A DNA stretch of 64,000 bases from Lysobacter enzymogenes (GCF_017355525.1 NZ_CP067395.1:3999001-4063000), one strand, 5' to 3'; positions 51,624 through 59,989 are shown, counted from the stretch's first letter. Notes: a model not told the origin generated them from the letters alone. Made by a program: numbers and translations.

Positions 51624-54600
51624 CTACAGCCGCGGGCCGCGCTCGGCCGCTTCGGGTTGCGCGCGCTGCTGCGCGTCGAGCGTGCGCTGGATGTCGCGCT
51701 CGCGTTCCAGCGTCTGCGCATCGCGCAGGCTCTGCTGCATCGGCGGCGCCTGCTCGCCGAGCGGGACCTGGGCGTGCAGGCCCGGCACGGCGCTGCCGAC
51801 CCACAGCTTGCCGCCGGCGACGCCGACCGGGCCGATCTGGTCCGCGTCGCCGATGCCGCCGCGCTTGGCCGCGACCATCGCCCAGGCCACGGTCTCGTCG
51901 GACACGCCTTGCGGCGCGCCGGAGCGGATCTTGGCGAACATCGCCTGGTCTTGCGGCGACAAGTGCGCGTCGCCTTCGCGGCCGGAGCGGTTGCGCTCGG
52001 CGTCTTCGCGTTGCGACGAGCGTTGTCGTTCCTGTTCCTGTTCCTGCGGCGACGGTTGCGGACGTGCGGCGCGTTCGCGTTCGTCGTGTTGCATCCGCGC
52101 GTTGGCGTCGGGCTCGGCGGGTGTCCGTTCGGGCGGCGCGGCTTTCGGCGGCGCGCGCGCCGGTTCGACGATTTCGACCGCCGCGGCGGTCGCGGTGTCC
52201 GGCGCTGCGGCCGCTGTCGTCGCCGCTGCGGCGATGATCGGCGCGGCCGCCGCGACCTGCTGCACCTGATCGTGCGACAGCCCTTGCCGGTTGGCTTCGC
52301 GCACGCTTTGTTCCTGCGCGTCGCGCTGCTGCGGCGACAACGCGTCGATGCGCAGTTCCGGCGACTGCGGCAGCGGTGCGGACGCCGCGCGCAGATCCAT
52401 GCGCGCCAGTTCGACTTCCTGGCCGCTGGTGACCGCGGCGACCCGCACCACGCCTTGCGCGTCGCGTTGCAGATGGGCGATGGAACTGTGGATGTCGGCG
52501 TGGCCGTGCGCGTCGGGTTGCACGTACAGCGCGCTGGTCGCCGGATCGATGCCTTGCGCCTCGCGCGTGCGCTGCACCGCTTCCAGGGCGGCATCGATCC
52601 GTTCCGGCGCGGGCGCGACGCCCGCGGCGGCATACGCGGACTGCAACGCGGCGCGGTCGATCGATTCGCGGGTCGGCGGCGCCGGCGCCGGAATCCCGGC
52701 CATCTGTTCGGCGTGCTGCGCCAGCGCCGGTTGCAGCAGCGCGCGCGTGCCTTCGAGTTCGCGCCCCGCGTTGGCGGAGGCTGCTTCGCCGTCACGTTCG
52801 CGTTGCCACGCGCCGTTCTCCGCACGCCGATACAACTCGCCGTCCGAAGCGGTCAATCGCGTAGGCTCGGCGAGCGCGGTCGCGACCGCAGCGGGCTTCT
52901 CGCCGAACTGCTGCCAACCGTTGGCGCGATAGCTGGCGTCGTAGCGCGCGGCGATGGCGGCGGGGCTGTGGGCGAGGTTGTCGCGCAGCGTCTGGGTCGC
53001 GGCCGCGTCCAGTTCCGTCGCGCGTTCCGGCGCGGCGACATCGGTGCGGGTCAGCGGATGGCCGCGATCGGTGCGCGCGACCACCGTGTCGCGCCGCCAT
53101 TCGCCGCTGTCGCCGTCGCGGCGCCAGTCGGCGGGCGCGAGGCTCGGCGCATCGCCGGCACCCGCGGGCTGCACGTGCGGATCGCGCGGCGGCGGCAGAT
53201 TGCCCATCGCCAGCGCGGTGGCGGTGTTGCTGGCGTAGTAATCCAGCTCCCGCGCCTTCTCCGGCGTGGCCGAAAACGCCTGCCGCGTCGGCGCGTCGAC
53301 GCCGTCGTCGCGCAGGTCGCCGGTGTCCTGGCGCAGCCACTGGCGGCCGTCGGATCGCCACGCGACGCCCTCGCGGTCGGTCTGCCGGTAGACCTGCCGC
53401 TCGTCCCACCACTGCGCCGCGCGTTCGCCGACCTGACTGCCGGCGATCGCGCCGACCGCGACGAATGCCGCCGCGCCCGGCCCGGTTTCCCAGCCCACAG
53501 CCAATCCGGCCGCCGCGCCGCCGAGCCAACCGCCGCTGCCGCGTGCGCCGTAATGCAGGAGTTGCGATTGCGCGGCCAAGGGGTTGTCCTGCGCCAACAA
53601 CGAACTGACCTTCTCGCCGGTTTCGTGCGCGTCGTAGGCGCTGGCTGCGACGCCGAGGGCCGAGGCGCCGGCGAGGACGGCAGCGCGCGGCATCTTCGGC
53701 AGATGAGGTTCGGCTGGCGTCGCGAACGGTTGTGGTGCGTTGGGGCGCACCAAGGCGTCGATGGTGGCGATGCCTTGCTGGCGGGCCAGGACGTTCTCGG
53801 CGATTTTCAGGTCGCTGTGTTCGGCGAGCAGGTTCGTGCGGGTGGGTGGGTCGAGGTTTGGGTTACGTGCGGAGTTTTGGGGCAGGTCGTTATGCCATTG
53901 AACCTGCGCGTCCCAGCCTGCGCGCAAGCGTTCAGTGTGGGCGGGATTCTTGAGCCGCTCCAGGCGGGTCTCTTCCAAGGCCTGTCCCGGTGTGCGCGCA
54001 TCGATGCGGCTGTCGTAATGTTGCACGCCCTCGCGGTCGAATATGCGGATGGGCACACCGGTACGATCGTGGATCGTGTCCAGGCTGACAGGAAGTTTTC
54101 CGTAGATGGCGTCGCGTGCGCCTTCAGGCACGTAGCGGCCGTAGCCTTCGTTATCGATCTTTTTAGAGAAGCGTTCGTCGACGCCGAATTCGCTTTCCAG
54201 TTTGGGGGAGGCGATTGCGCGGACCTCCACCTCATAGCCTTTCGACTTGAGATCCTGGATCAGATCCGATGCCCATTGTCCGTTGCTGAGCGTGGTGTCG
54301 AAAACCAAGTTCTTCTTGCCGGCAATAGTGGCTTCCAGCAGTTCATCGGCCCACTGGCTGGCATCGGCGTGGGTCCGGCCCGACCACGTATAGGGATTTT
54401 CCAGCCGAAACTCCGGGGCTCCAGGGTGGTAAGAACGTAATTCGTCCGGATCGACGAGAACCACATCTCCCTGAAGTTCGAGGCTGGCCGCATTGACGAG
54501 CCCACCCTTGCCAGCCCCCGGCTGTCCCGCGAGCAGAATCGCCTTCGGGTTGTCTTGCGACGAAACATCGCTGATCAGACTTTTAGGAAGAACTTTATCG

Positions 54601-54653
54601 AGCAGGATTTGCTTATGCGTCTGCTCGCTCAGTCGGTCGTTGTTCTCGTCCAT
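51624..54653 (-). CDS. Giant zeta-toxin-domain protein, candidate interbacterial effector
   Basis: The protein has 1009 residues. About 30-200 is a zeta-toxin kinase: LLAGQPGAGKGG (Walker A, with Gly in place of the usual Ser/Thr), VDPDELRSYHP, GRTHADASQWADEL, NLVFDTTLSNG and ERF/GYGRYVP. The family phosphorylates UDP-N-acetylglucosamine. Then come a glycine-rich hydrophobic segment (about 370-410), repeated W-rich low-homology segments (ADWRRDGDSGEWRRD), a DALSPQQRDAQEQSVREANR region, and a C-terminal 110-residue module (SPQDQAMFAKIRSG ... WVGSAVPGLHAQVPLG) ending in a Gln/Glu-rich tail. Such layouts occur in Xanthomonadaceae type IV secretion effectors. ATG 54653 overlaps the upstream stop as TGATG. 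Confidence 0.82.
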   Translation of the reverse strand: MDENNDRLSEQTHKQILLDKVLPKSLISDVSSQDNPKAILLAGQPGAGKGGLVNAASLELQGDVVLVDPDELRSYHPGAPEFRLENPYTWSGRTHADASQWADELLEATIAGKKNLVFDTTLSNGQWASDLIQDLKSKGYEVEVRAIASPKLESEFGVDERFSKKIDNEGYGRYVPEGARDAIYGKLPVSLDTIHDRTGVPIRIFDREGVQHYDSRIDARTPGQALEETRLERLKNPAHTERLRAGWDAQVQWHNDLPQNSARNPNLDPPTRTNLLAEHSDLKIAENVLARQQGIATIDALVRPNAPQPFATPAEPHLPKMPRAAVLAGASALGVAASAYDAHETGEKVSSLLAQDNPLAAQSQLLHYGARGSGGWLGGAAAGLAVGWETGPGAAAFVAVGAIAGSQVGERAAQWWDERQVYRQTDREGVAWRSDGRQWLRQDTGDLRDDGVDAPTRQAFSATPEKARELDYYASNTATALAMGNLPPPRDPHVQPAGAGDAPSLAPADWRRDGDSGEWRRDTVVARTDRGHPLTRTDVAAPERATELDAAATQTLRDNLAHSPAAIAARYDASYRANGWQQFGEKPAAVATALAEPTRLTASDGELYRRAENGAWQRERDGEAASANAGRELEGTRALLQPALAQHAEQMAGIPAPAPPTRESIDRAALQSAYAAAGVAPAPERIDAALEAVQRTREAQGIDPATSALYVQPDAHGHADIHSSIAHLQRDAQGVVRVAAVTSGQEVELARMDLRAASAPLPQSPELRIDALSPQQRDAQEQSVREANRQGLSHDQVQQVAAAAPIIAAAATTAAAAPDTATAAAVEIVEPARAPPKAAPPERTPAEPDANARMQHDERERAARPQPSPQEQEQERQRSSQREDAERNRSGREGDAHLSPQDQAMFAKIRSGAPQGVSDETVAWAMVAAKRGGIGDADQIGPVGVAGGKLWVGSAVPGLHAQVPLGEQAPPMQQSLRDAQTLERERDIQRTLDAQQRAQPEAAERGPRL

Positions 54654-55003
54654 CACAGAACATCTCTGTATTTCTCGACGTAATCGCGAATTCCTTTATC
54701 GCCGATCCAAGCCATCTTGCGAATGGCGCCGGACATTACATCCTGCTTGTGATCGGCTGCCGCGATCTTTACAGCGTCTCCATCGGCCTCGGCTTCCTTG
54801 AGTTCCTTGATCGCCTCGAAATAAAAGGTGTCCAAACGTCCCTCCAACATCCATATGATGCGGTCGAGCGGTTCCGATGCCGAAGGTGTATCTACGAAGT
54901 CGGCAAGCAGATCCTGTAAGCGTTGGATGTGCCCGGGATACTCCTTGAGCATGTCGCGGAGTCTTTGCGGTATGGGCGGCGGCGGTGGGTTCGAATGATT
55001 CAT
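54653..55003 (-). CDS. Small acidic protein, candidate immunity protein or antitoxin, copy 1
   Basis: The protein has 116 residues, predicted all-helical and acidic, with no export signal. The N-terminus is PPPPPIPQRLRDML, then HIQRLQDLLADF and IIWMLEGRLDTFYFEAIKELKEAE. It is homologous to the gene 10 bases upstream. The stop overlaps the zeta-toxin start as TGATG, so both proteins are made together, the classic arrangement for a toxin and its neutraliser. It does not resemble the known epsilon antitoxin. Immunity function is inference from position. Confidence 0.7.
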   Translation of the reverse strand: MNHSNPPPPPIPQRLRDMLKEYPGHIQRLQDLLADFVDTPSASEPLDRIIWMLEGRLDTFYFEAIKELKEAEADGDAVKIAAADHKQDVMSGAIRKMAWIGDKGIRDYVEKYRDVL

Positions 55004-55013
55004 CGAAATTGAT

Positions 55014-55388
55014 TCATTCAGTAAGGTATAGGGGCGGTTTGGTACGGCCGAAGAATCTGTGCGGGCTGTCTTGGCTTCCTCGCAAGCGCGATTCGGAATC
55101 TTCGACTGTTCTCTGGATGTAGATCAACGAATCCTCCATTCCACCCATTCCAGCTCCGGCATGCGACATTCGTAGCGCTCTCTTGTGTGCCGCCTCTAAA
55201 GCCGTTTGATCGCCAGCCCGTTTCGCCGCCTCGATTTCTTCGCGAGCTTCCGAGATGAACGTTTCTAGACAGCCTTCCAGCAACCAGACCGCACGATCAT
55301 AGGGATCCAACCCTGCGGAGGAGGTTTCGGCGAACCAATCGAGAGTCGCCTGCAAGCGATCGATGCACTCCGGGCAGTCAATGAGCAT
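55014..55388 (-). CDS. Small acidic protein, candidate immunity protein or antitoxin, copy 2, N-terminus uncertain
   Basis: The protein has 124 residues from MLIDCPECIDRL. It shares with copy 1 the core xIxRLQxxLxxF, then xxWxLEGxLxTFxxEAxxExxxA. Homology appears to continue upstream of this ATG (VPKKLLA, corresponding to IPQRLRD in copy 1), but an in-frame TGA and a shifted CCG run block an N-terminus like that of copy 1, suggesting a frameshift or a different start. The C-terminal ~45 residues differ from copy 1. Confidence 0.6.
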   Translation of the reverse strand: MLIDCPECIDRLQATLDWFAETSSAGLDPYDRAVWLLEGCLETFISEAREEIEAAKRAGDQTALEAAHKRALRMSHAGAGMGGMEDSLIYIQRTVEDSESRLRGSQDSPHRFFGRTKPPLYLTE

Positions 55389-55836
55389 TGCAAGGAGCTT
55401 CTTTGGAACGGCGGCGGCGGTAGTTCCCCTGGCTCACTGGCACTCCATTCGATCGATCTGCTCTCCGGCCGATAACGGCCTTCGAATAGTCTCACCCTCA
55501 TGGCGCGACTGAAACAGGCCTGTCCGTTTGCCAGGGGACGCAGAAAGCAAATCGCGTTCCAGAGCACTTTCGATACGGATGCGTCGCAGCACCAACCCGC
55601 ATTCGGCACGTCCATTCCCAACTCAAACCCGCCGAAAACGCCACCGAATCGAGCAGTCTGTCCCATATAACGCACTGCAACTTCCCAGTGACGTGTCTAC
55701 TCACACAATAGCCACCATTCAGCCACCCAACCCCCCACGAAAGGTTGCTGAAACCCCCACTAGTCAGACTCCCCCTTTCCAGCCCCCACCCGCCGCACGC
55801 TCCGGCGCGGCCCTGGCGCCAGCGATACGAGTCTCG
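55389..55836. other. 448-base gap of reduced GC between the zeta operon and the hydrolase
   Basis: The stretch has noticeably lower GC and a poly-CCG run near 55407-55422. It must hold the leftward promoter of the immunity/zeta operon and the rightward promoter of the hydrolase. The reading frames crossing it lack coding character or conserved motifs. No repeat of families A-C is present. Confidence 0.4.
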
Positions 55837-56697
55837 ATGATCACCAACGCGGAATTCCACTACGAAGGCGGGCGCGACGGCGTGCTGCTGATCCACGGCC
55901 TGACCGGCACGCCGCACGAGATGCGGCTGCTCGGCAAAGGGCTGCAGCGGGCGGGATACACGGTCTACGGGATGCAGTTGGCCGGGCATTGCGGCGACGA
56001 GGCCGATCTGCTCGCGACCGGCTGGCGCGATTGGTACGCCAGCGTCGAGCGCGCCGCCGACGAACTGCGCGGCAAAGTCGATCGTTTGTACGTCGCCGGC
56101 CTGTCGATGGGCGCGCTGCTGTCGCTGATGCTGGCGGTGGAGCGGCCGGGCTGGGTGTCGGGCGTCGGCGTGCTCGGCGCGACCTTCCGCTACGACGGCT
56201 GGAACATGCCGAAGATCGGCCGGCTGTCGTTCCTGTTGCCGTGGTTCAAGCGTCTGGGCATCGGCCGCGGCCGCAGTTTTCAGGAAGAACCGCCGTACGG
56301 GCTGCGCGACGAACGCATCCGCGCCCAGGTCAGCGGCGCGATGCTCGGCGGCGACAGCGCGGCGGCGGGGTTGCCGGGCAATCCCTGGCATTCGCTGGCC
56401 GATCTGTACAGCCTGTCGGCGCATCTGCGCCGGCGCCTGGGCGAGGTGCGCGCGCCGTGTCTGGTCGCGCATGCGACCGAAGACGATGTCGCCCACGTGC
56501 GCAACGCGCAGTTGGTCGCCGACCGCGTATCGGGGCCGGTCGAGTTGCTGTGGCTGCGCGACAGCTATCACATGATTACGATCGACCGCGACCGGCGCGT
56601 GTTGATCGACGGCCTGGCCGGTTTCTTCCAGCGCGTCGGCGACGGCCGCGCGGTCGGTGCGGATGCGATGTCCGCCGCGGCGGTGCGCGCGGCATGA
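55837..56697 (+). CDS. Alpha/beta hydrolase (carboxylesterase/lipase-like)
   Basis: The protein has 286 residues. The oxyanion region is VLLIHGLTGTPHEM. The nucleophile elbow is GLSMG (Ser90), the acid is in HATEDDVAH and the His is in DSYHMITIDRDR. The pattern matches small carboxylesterases such as Est30, and thioesterase-like hydrolases that act on acyl chains. The start at 55837 was chosen for its fit to the fold; the open frame upstream crosses a low-GC gap. Its stop overlaps the next gene as ATGA, tying it to the transporter pair. Confidence 0.87.
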   Translation: MITNAEFHYEGGRDGVLLIHGLTGTPHEMRLLGKGLQRAGYTVYGMQLAGHCGDEADLLATGWRDWYASVERAADELRGKVDRLYVAGLSMGALLSLMLAVERPGWVSGVGVLGATFRYDGWNMPKIGRLSFLLPWFKRLGIGRGRSFQEEPPYGLRDERIRAQVSGAMLGGDSAAAGLPGNPWHSLADLYSLSAHLRRRLGEVRAPCLVAHATEDDVAHVRNAQLVADRVSGPVELLWLRDSYHMITIDRDRRVLIDGLAGFFQRVGDGRAVGADAMSAAAVRAA

Positions 56698-57053
56698 GCG
56701 CGCTGGTGTGGGCGCTGTGGACGGCGACGGTGCTGCTCGACACCGGCGGCCAGCTCGCGTTCAAGGCGGCCGCGGGCGATCCCGACGCCGGCGACGGACT
56801 GGCGCGCTGGAAGCACATGCTGTCGCGGCCGTGGCTGTGGATCGGCGGCGCCTGCTACGTGCTCGAATTCCTGGCCTGGATCGCGTTCCTGTCGCTGGTG
56901 CCGCTCGGCCGCGGCGTGCTGCTGGGCTCGATCAACATCGTCGCGATCATGCTCGCCGGGCGCTGGCTGTTCGGCGAGAAGCTCACGCCGTGGCGGTTGG
57001 CCGGCATGGGCCTGATCGGGCTCGGCGTGGCGATGGTCGGAGCGGGCGCATGA
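56694..57053 (+). CDS. EamA/SMR-type half transporter, ArnE-like
   Basis: The protein has 119 residues with four TM segments (about 3-22, 44-64, 68-90, 95-116). GQLAFKAAAG in TM1 and PLGRGVLLGSINIVAIMLAGRWLFGEKLTPWRLAGMGLI are typical of SMR/EamA half-proteins. It is the right size for one subunit of an ArnEF-like heterodimeric flippase. It overlaps its neighbours by four bases on both sides. Confidence 0.82.
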   Translation: MSALVWALWTATVLLDTGGQLAFKAAAGDPDAGDGLARWKHMLSRPWLWIGGACYVLEFLAWIAFLSLVPLGRGVLLGSINIVAIMLAGRWLFGEKLTPWRLAGMGLIGLGVAMVGAGA

Positions 57054-57508
57054 AGCGGTTCTATCTGATCGGTTTCGCCTTGCTGATGGGGTTCGACACC
57101 CTGGCCCAGCTGAGTTTCAAGCACGCCGGCAGCGGCGCGTTTCCGCCCGAGGCCTCGCTGGACTGGCTGCTGCGCCTGCTCGCGCAGCCGTGGCTGTACG
57201 GCGCGCTGCTCGGCTACATCGGCGCGTTCTTCACCTGGATGAGCCTGCTCAAGCACGCGCCGATCGGGCCGGCGTTCGCCGCGTCGCACCTGGAAGTGGT
57301 CAGCGTGCTGGCGTTGTCGGCGTGGCTGTTCGGCGAACGCTTCAGCTCGTTGCAGGTGGCCGGTGCGGTCGCGATCGTCGCCGGCATCGTGTGCCTGGCG
57401 ATGGGCGAGCCGGACGACGCCGAATCCGGCAGCGAGCAGGCGGCGCAACTGGCCGCCGGGCGCGAACCTCGCGATGCGGGCGAAGCCGATGGCGGCGCCG
57501 CGCACTGA
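57050..57508 (+). CDS. EamA/SMR-type half transporter, ArnF-like
   Basis: The protein has 152 residues with four TM segments (about 4-21, 42-64, 72-92, 98-118), then a 30-residue acidic soluble tail. FDTLAQLSFKHAG in TM1 and HAPIGPAFAASHLEVVSVLALSAWLFGERFSSLQVAGAV in the third and fourth helices are family-typical. With the preceding gene it forms a two-subunit transporter. The tail-coding region overlaps the next gene by 20 bases. Confidence 0.82.
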   Translation: MKRFYLIGFALLMGFDTLAQLSFKHAGSGAFPPEASLDWLLRLLAQPWLYGALLGYIGAFFTWMSLLKHAPIGPAFAASHLEVVSVLALSAWLFGERFSSLQVAGAVAIVAGIVCLAMGEPDDAESGSEQAAQLAAGREPRDAGEADGGAAH

Positions 57509-58718
57509 ACTGCCGCCGACGGCGGGGTTGCCGCTGCGCTGGAGCGATTTCGCCCCGGGCGCGGCAGCGCCGCTGGCGCCGCAACTGGCGCGCCTGCTCG
57601 AACTCGACGACGGTGCGGCCACGCTGACCTGTTCGGGCACCGCCGCGCTGGTGCTCGCGCTGAGCGCGCTGGGGCGCGACAGCGCGCGCCGCGATGTGAT
57701 CGTGCCGGCCTATACCTGCCCGCTCGTCGCCATCGCGGTCGCACACTGCGGGTTGAACCTGCGCTTGTGCGACACCCGGCCCGGGCATTTCGAAATGGAT
57801 CCCGACGCGCTGGCGGCGCTGTGCGGCCCGGACACGCTGGCGATCGTGCCGGCGCATCTGGGCGGGCGTCTGGCCGATCTGGGCGCGCCGGTGCGGCTGG
57901 CCCGCGCGGTCGGCGCCCGGGTGATCGAAGACGCGGCGCAGGCGCTCGGCGCGCGCCACGCCGACGGCACGCCGGCCGGCGCGGCCGGCGACCTGGGCAT
58001 CCTCAGTCTCGCCGCCGGCAAGGGACTGAGCATTTTCGAAGGTGGCGCGCTGATCGCGCACGATCCGGCGTTGCGCGCGCGCATCGCCGAACTCGCGCCG
58101 CAGGTGCTGCCGCGGTCGTTGCGCTGGGAAGCGCGACGTTGCATCGAACTGATCGGCTACGCGCTGCTCTACGGGCCGCGCGGGCTGCGTTGGGTGTACG
58201 GCGCGCCTCTGCGGCGCGCGCTGCGGCGCGGCGACGAGGTGGCGGCAGCGCAGGACGAGTTCTCCTTGCGCATTCCGTTGCACCGGGTCGGCGGCTGGCG
58301 CCGCGCCATCGGCGCGCGCGCCGCGCCGCGCCTGCCGGCGTTCCTCGATGCCGCGCGCCAGCGCGCGCTGGCGCGCAGCGCGCAGTTGCGCGGGATCGAA
58401 GGCGTGCAGGTGCTCGGCGACCGCCGCGGCGAACGCGGCACCTGGCCGACCCTGACCCTGCTGTTCGCCGATCCGGCCGCGCGCGACGCCGCGCTGGCGC
58501 GGCTGTGGGGCGCGGGCCTGGGCGTGTCCTGGCCGTTCGTGCGCGCGCTGCCGGATTACGCTTACCTGCGCGGCACCGTTGCGTCCGCGCCGATGCCGAA
58601 CGCCGCCGATTTCGCCGCGCGCGTGCTCGCCGTCGGCAACAGCGAATGGCTCGACGATGCGGCGTTCGCGCGGATCGCGCAGGTGCTGCAGGAAAGCTGC
58701 CGACAGCCGCGAGGCTGA
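57489..58718 (+). CDS. DegT/DnrJ/EryC1/StrS-family PLP aminotransferase
   Basis: The protein has 409 residues. LTCSGTAALVLALSALG, VIVPAYTCPLVAIAV, HLGGRLADL, VIEDAAQALGA (Asp binding PLP nitrogen) and the Schiff-base lysine in LSLAAGKGLSIFEGG (Lys about 178) are all present, so the enzyme should be active. Family members act on keto-sugars (ArnB, for example) or in polyketide and aminocyclitol pathways. Its position after an ArnEF-like pair invites an amino-sugar reading, but the sequence is far from ArnB and the substrate is open. Confidence 0.87.
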   Translation: MAAPRTELPPTAGLPLRWSDFAPGAAAPLAPQLARLLELDDGAATLTCSGTAALVLALSALGRDSARRDVIVPAYTCPLVAIAVAHCGLNLRLCDTRPGHFEMDPDALAALCGPDTLAIVPAHLGGRLADLGAPVRLARAVGARVIEDAAQALGARHADGTPAGAAGDLGILSLAAGKGLSIFEGGALIAHDPALRARIAELAPQVLPRSLRWEARRCIELIGYALLYGPRGLRWVYGAPLRRALRRGDEVAAAQDEFSLRIPLHRVGGWRRAIGARAAPRLPAFLDAARQRALARSAQLRGIEGVQVLGDRRGERGTWPTLTLLFADPAARDAALARLWGAGLGVSWPFVRALPDYAYLRGTVASAPMPNAADFAARVLAVGNSEWLDDAAFARIAQVLQESCRQPRG

Positions 58719-58736
58719 CGAGGCGGGTGCACCCCC

Positions 58737-59086
58737 TGTAGGAGCGGCGCGAGCCGCGACCGCGTCATTGCGGCTGCGTCGGAAGCTCCGTCGCGGTTGC
58801 GGCTTCGCGGTCGCGACTCGCGTCGCTCCTACAGTCTGAAACGAACCGGCCGAAGCCTCCTGTAGGAGCGGCGCAAGCCGCGACCACGTCATTGCGGCTA
58901 CGTCGAAAGCTCCGTCGCGGTTGCGGCTTCGCGGTCGCGACTCGCGTCGCTCCTACAGTCTGAAACGAGCCGGCCGAAGCCTCCTGTAGGAGCGGCGCAA
59001 GCCGCGACCGCGCCATTGCGGCCACGTCGAAAGTTCCGTCGCAGTCGCGGTTCCGCAGTCGCGAGTCGCGTCGCTCCCAACATCCA
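58737..59086. repeat. Tandem array of three family A elements, period 124 bp
   Basis: TGTAGGAGCGGCGC begins at 58737, 58861 and 58985. Each unit has a left half, about 40 bases of spacer (GTCATTGCGGC...), a right half ending GTCGCTCCTACAG and a 26-base linker (TCTGAAACGA...). The third unit's right half is degenerate. It fills the 388-base gap 58719-59106 between convergent genes. Confidence 0.9.
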
Positions 59087-59106
59087 GAACGAATCGCGCG
59101 GCAATC

Positions 59107-59985
59107 TCACCCCAACGCCGACAACAACCGCAGGTTGACCCGATGCTGCTGCGCCTGCCACAGCCGCAGCGCGTCCGCGTCCGGCGGGCTCTGACCATCG
59201 GCGGCGGCCAGCGCGCGCTTCCACCATTGCGGATAGGCGGCGATGGAGATCTCGCCGGTGACGTCGCTGGCGACGATGCGCGGGCGCAGGCGCGCGACCG
59301 CGGCGAGCAGGGCGTCGGCGCGCATCTGGCCTTGGTCCCAGTTGGTCATCGCGTCCTCGGGGCGCAGCACGTCCTTGTCGATGCTGAGGTAGATCGGGTC
59401 GCGGCCGGTCTCGATCTCGGCCAGGAACGCGTCCAGCGCGGCGTCGACGCTGGCGTGGCTGCGCACCGCCGCGCCCAGGCCGAGCCGGCGCGCCCAGCCG
59501 ACTGCGACCTGGCTCGACCAGTAGCGCAGCTTGCCGCGGTACAGCGGACGCAGGCGGTTTTCCCAGGCGTGCGCCAGGCCGATGTCGGTCGAGGTGATGC
59601 CGACCACGTGCACCCGCGCCACCTGCGGCAGCGCGGCGACTTTCGCCACCCACGAGCCGCAATGGATCGCCAGCGGAAAGCGCATGTTGTCGGGATGGTT
59701 GTCGAACACCACCACCTGCAGGCGGCCGTGGGCGCGCGCGGCGCGGCGGATCAGCGGCAGGCTGAGGTGGTGGAAATCGCCGCTGCCGAGGAAGGCGCAG
59801 CCGTGGCGCGCCGGCAGGGTTTGCTCGAGGCGTTCGCCGAAGCGCGCCAGCGCGCGTTGCGAGCAGGCGAAGCGCAGGCGGTCGTGCCAGTCGCGCAGGT
59901 CCAGGCGCAGCGCGCCGGGCAGGGCGCCGACCGAGGCGTCGAGGTCGAGCACGACCGGCGTCTGGGCGGCGGCCGCCGACTTCAT
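59107..59985 (-). CDS. Arginase/ureohydrolase-superfamily protein
   Basis: The protein has 292 residues. All six metal ligands of the ureohydrolase fold can be placed: His in GSGDFHH (about 72), Asp-x-His-x-Asp in FDNHPDN (95, 97, 99) and Asp-x-Asp in YLSIDKDVL (203, 205). VTGEISI supplies the later Glu. Sequence outside the motifs is unlike arginase, agmatinase or formimidoylglutamase. It probably hydrolyses a guanidino, formimino or amide group. ATG 59985 lies four bases beyond the stop of the acyltransferase gene; an earlier start at 60009 is possible. Confidence 0.83.
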   Translation of the reverse strand: MKSAAAAQTPVVLDLDASVGALPGALRLDLRDWHDRLRFACSQRALARFGERLEQTLPARHGCAFLGSGDFHHLSLPLIRRAARAHGRLQVVVFDNHPDNMRFPLAIHCGSWVAKVAALPQVARVHVVGITSTDIGLAHAWENRLRPLYRGKLRYWSSQVAVGWARRLGLGAAVRSHASVDAALDAFLAEIETGRDPIYLSIDKDVLRPEDAMTNWDQGQMRADALLAAVARLRPRIVASDVTGEISIAAYPQWWKRALAAADGQSPPDADALRLWQAQQHRVNLRLLSALG

Positions 59986-59989
59986 CGAA

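Noticed and set aside
51624..54653. Confident XVIPCD call at the C-terminus of the zeta protein
   Set aside because: The overall layout and Gln-rich tail fit, but I could not find the GLxRIDHV- and FAVQG-like blocks I remember as diagnostic, and no VirB/D4 genes are in the window, so it is left as a hypothesis.
55498..55836. Additional gene in the low-GC gap before the hydrolase
   Set aside because: Several frames are open on both strands but none has a ribosome binding site plus coding-like composition or any recognisable motif.
56694..58718. An arn (Ara4N lipid A modification) operon
   Set aside because: ArnA, ArnC, ArnD and ArnT are absent and the DegT sequence is not close to ArnB; only the transporter pair resembles ArnEF.
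58737..59086. CRISPR array
   Set aside because: Units are 124 bp, internally palindromic and nearly identical throughout, with no variable spacers and no cas genes.
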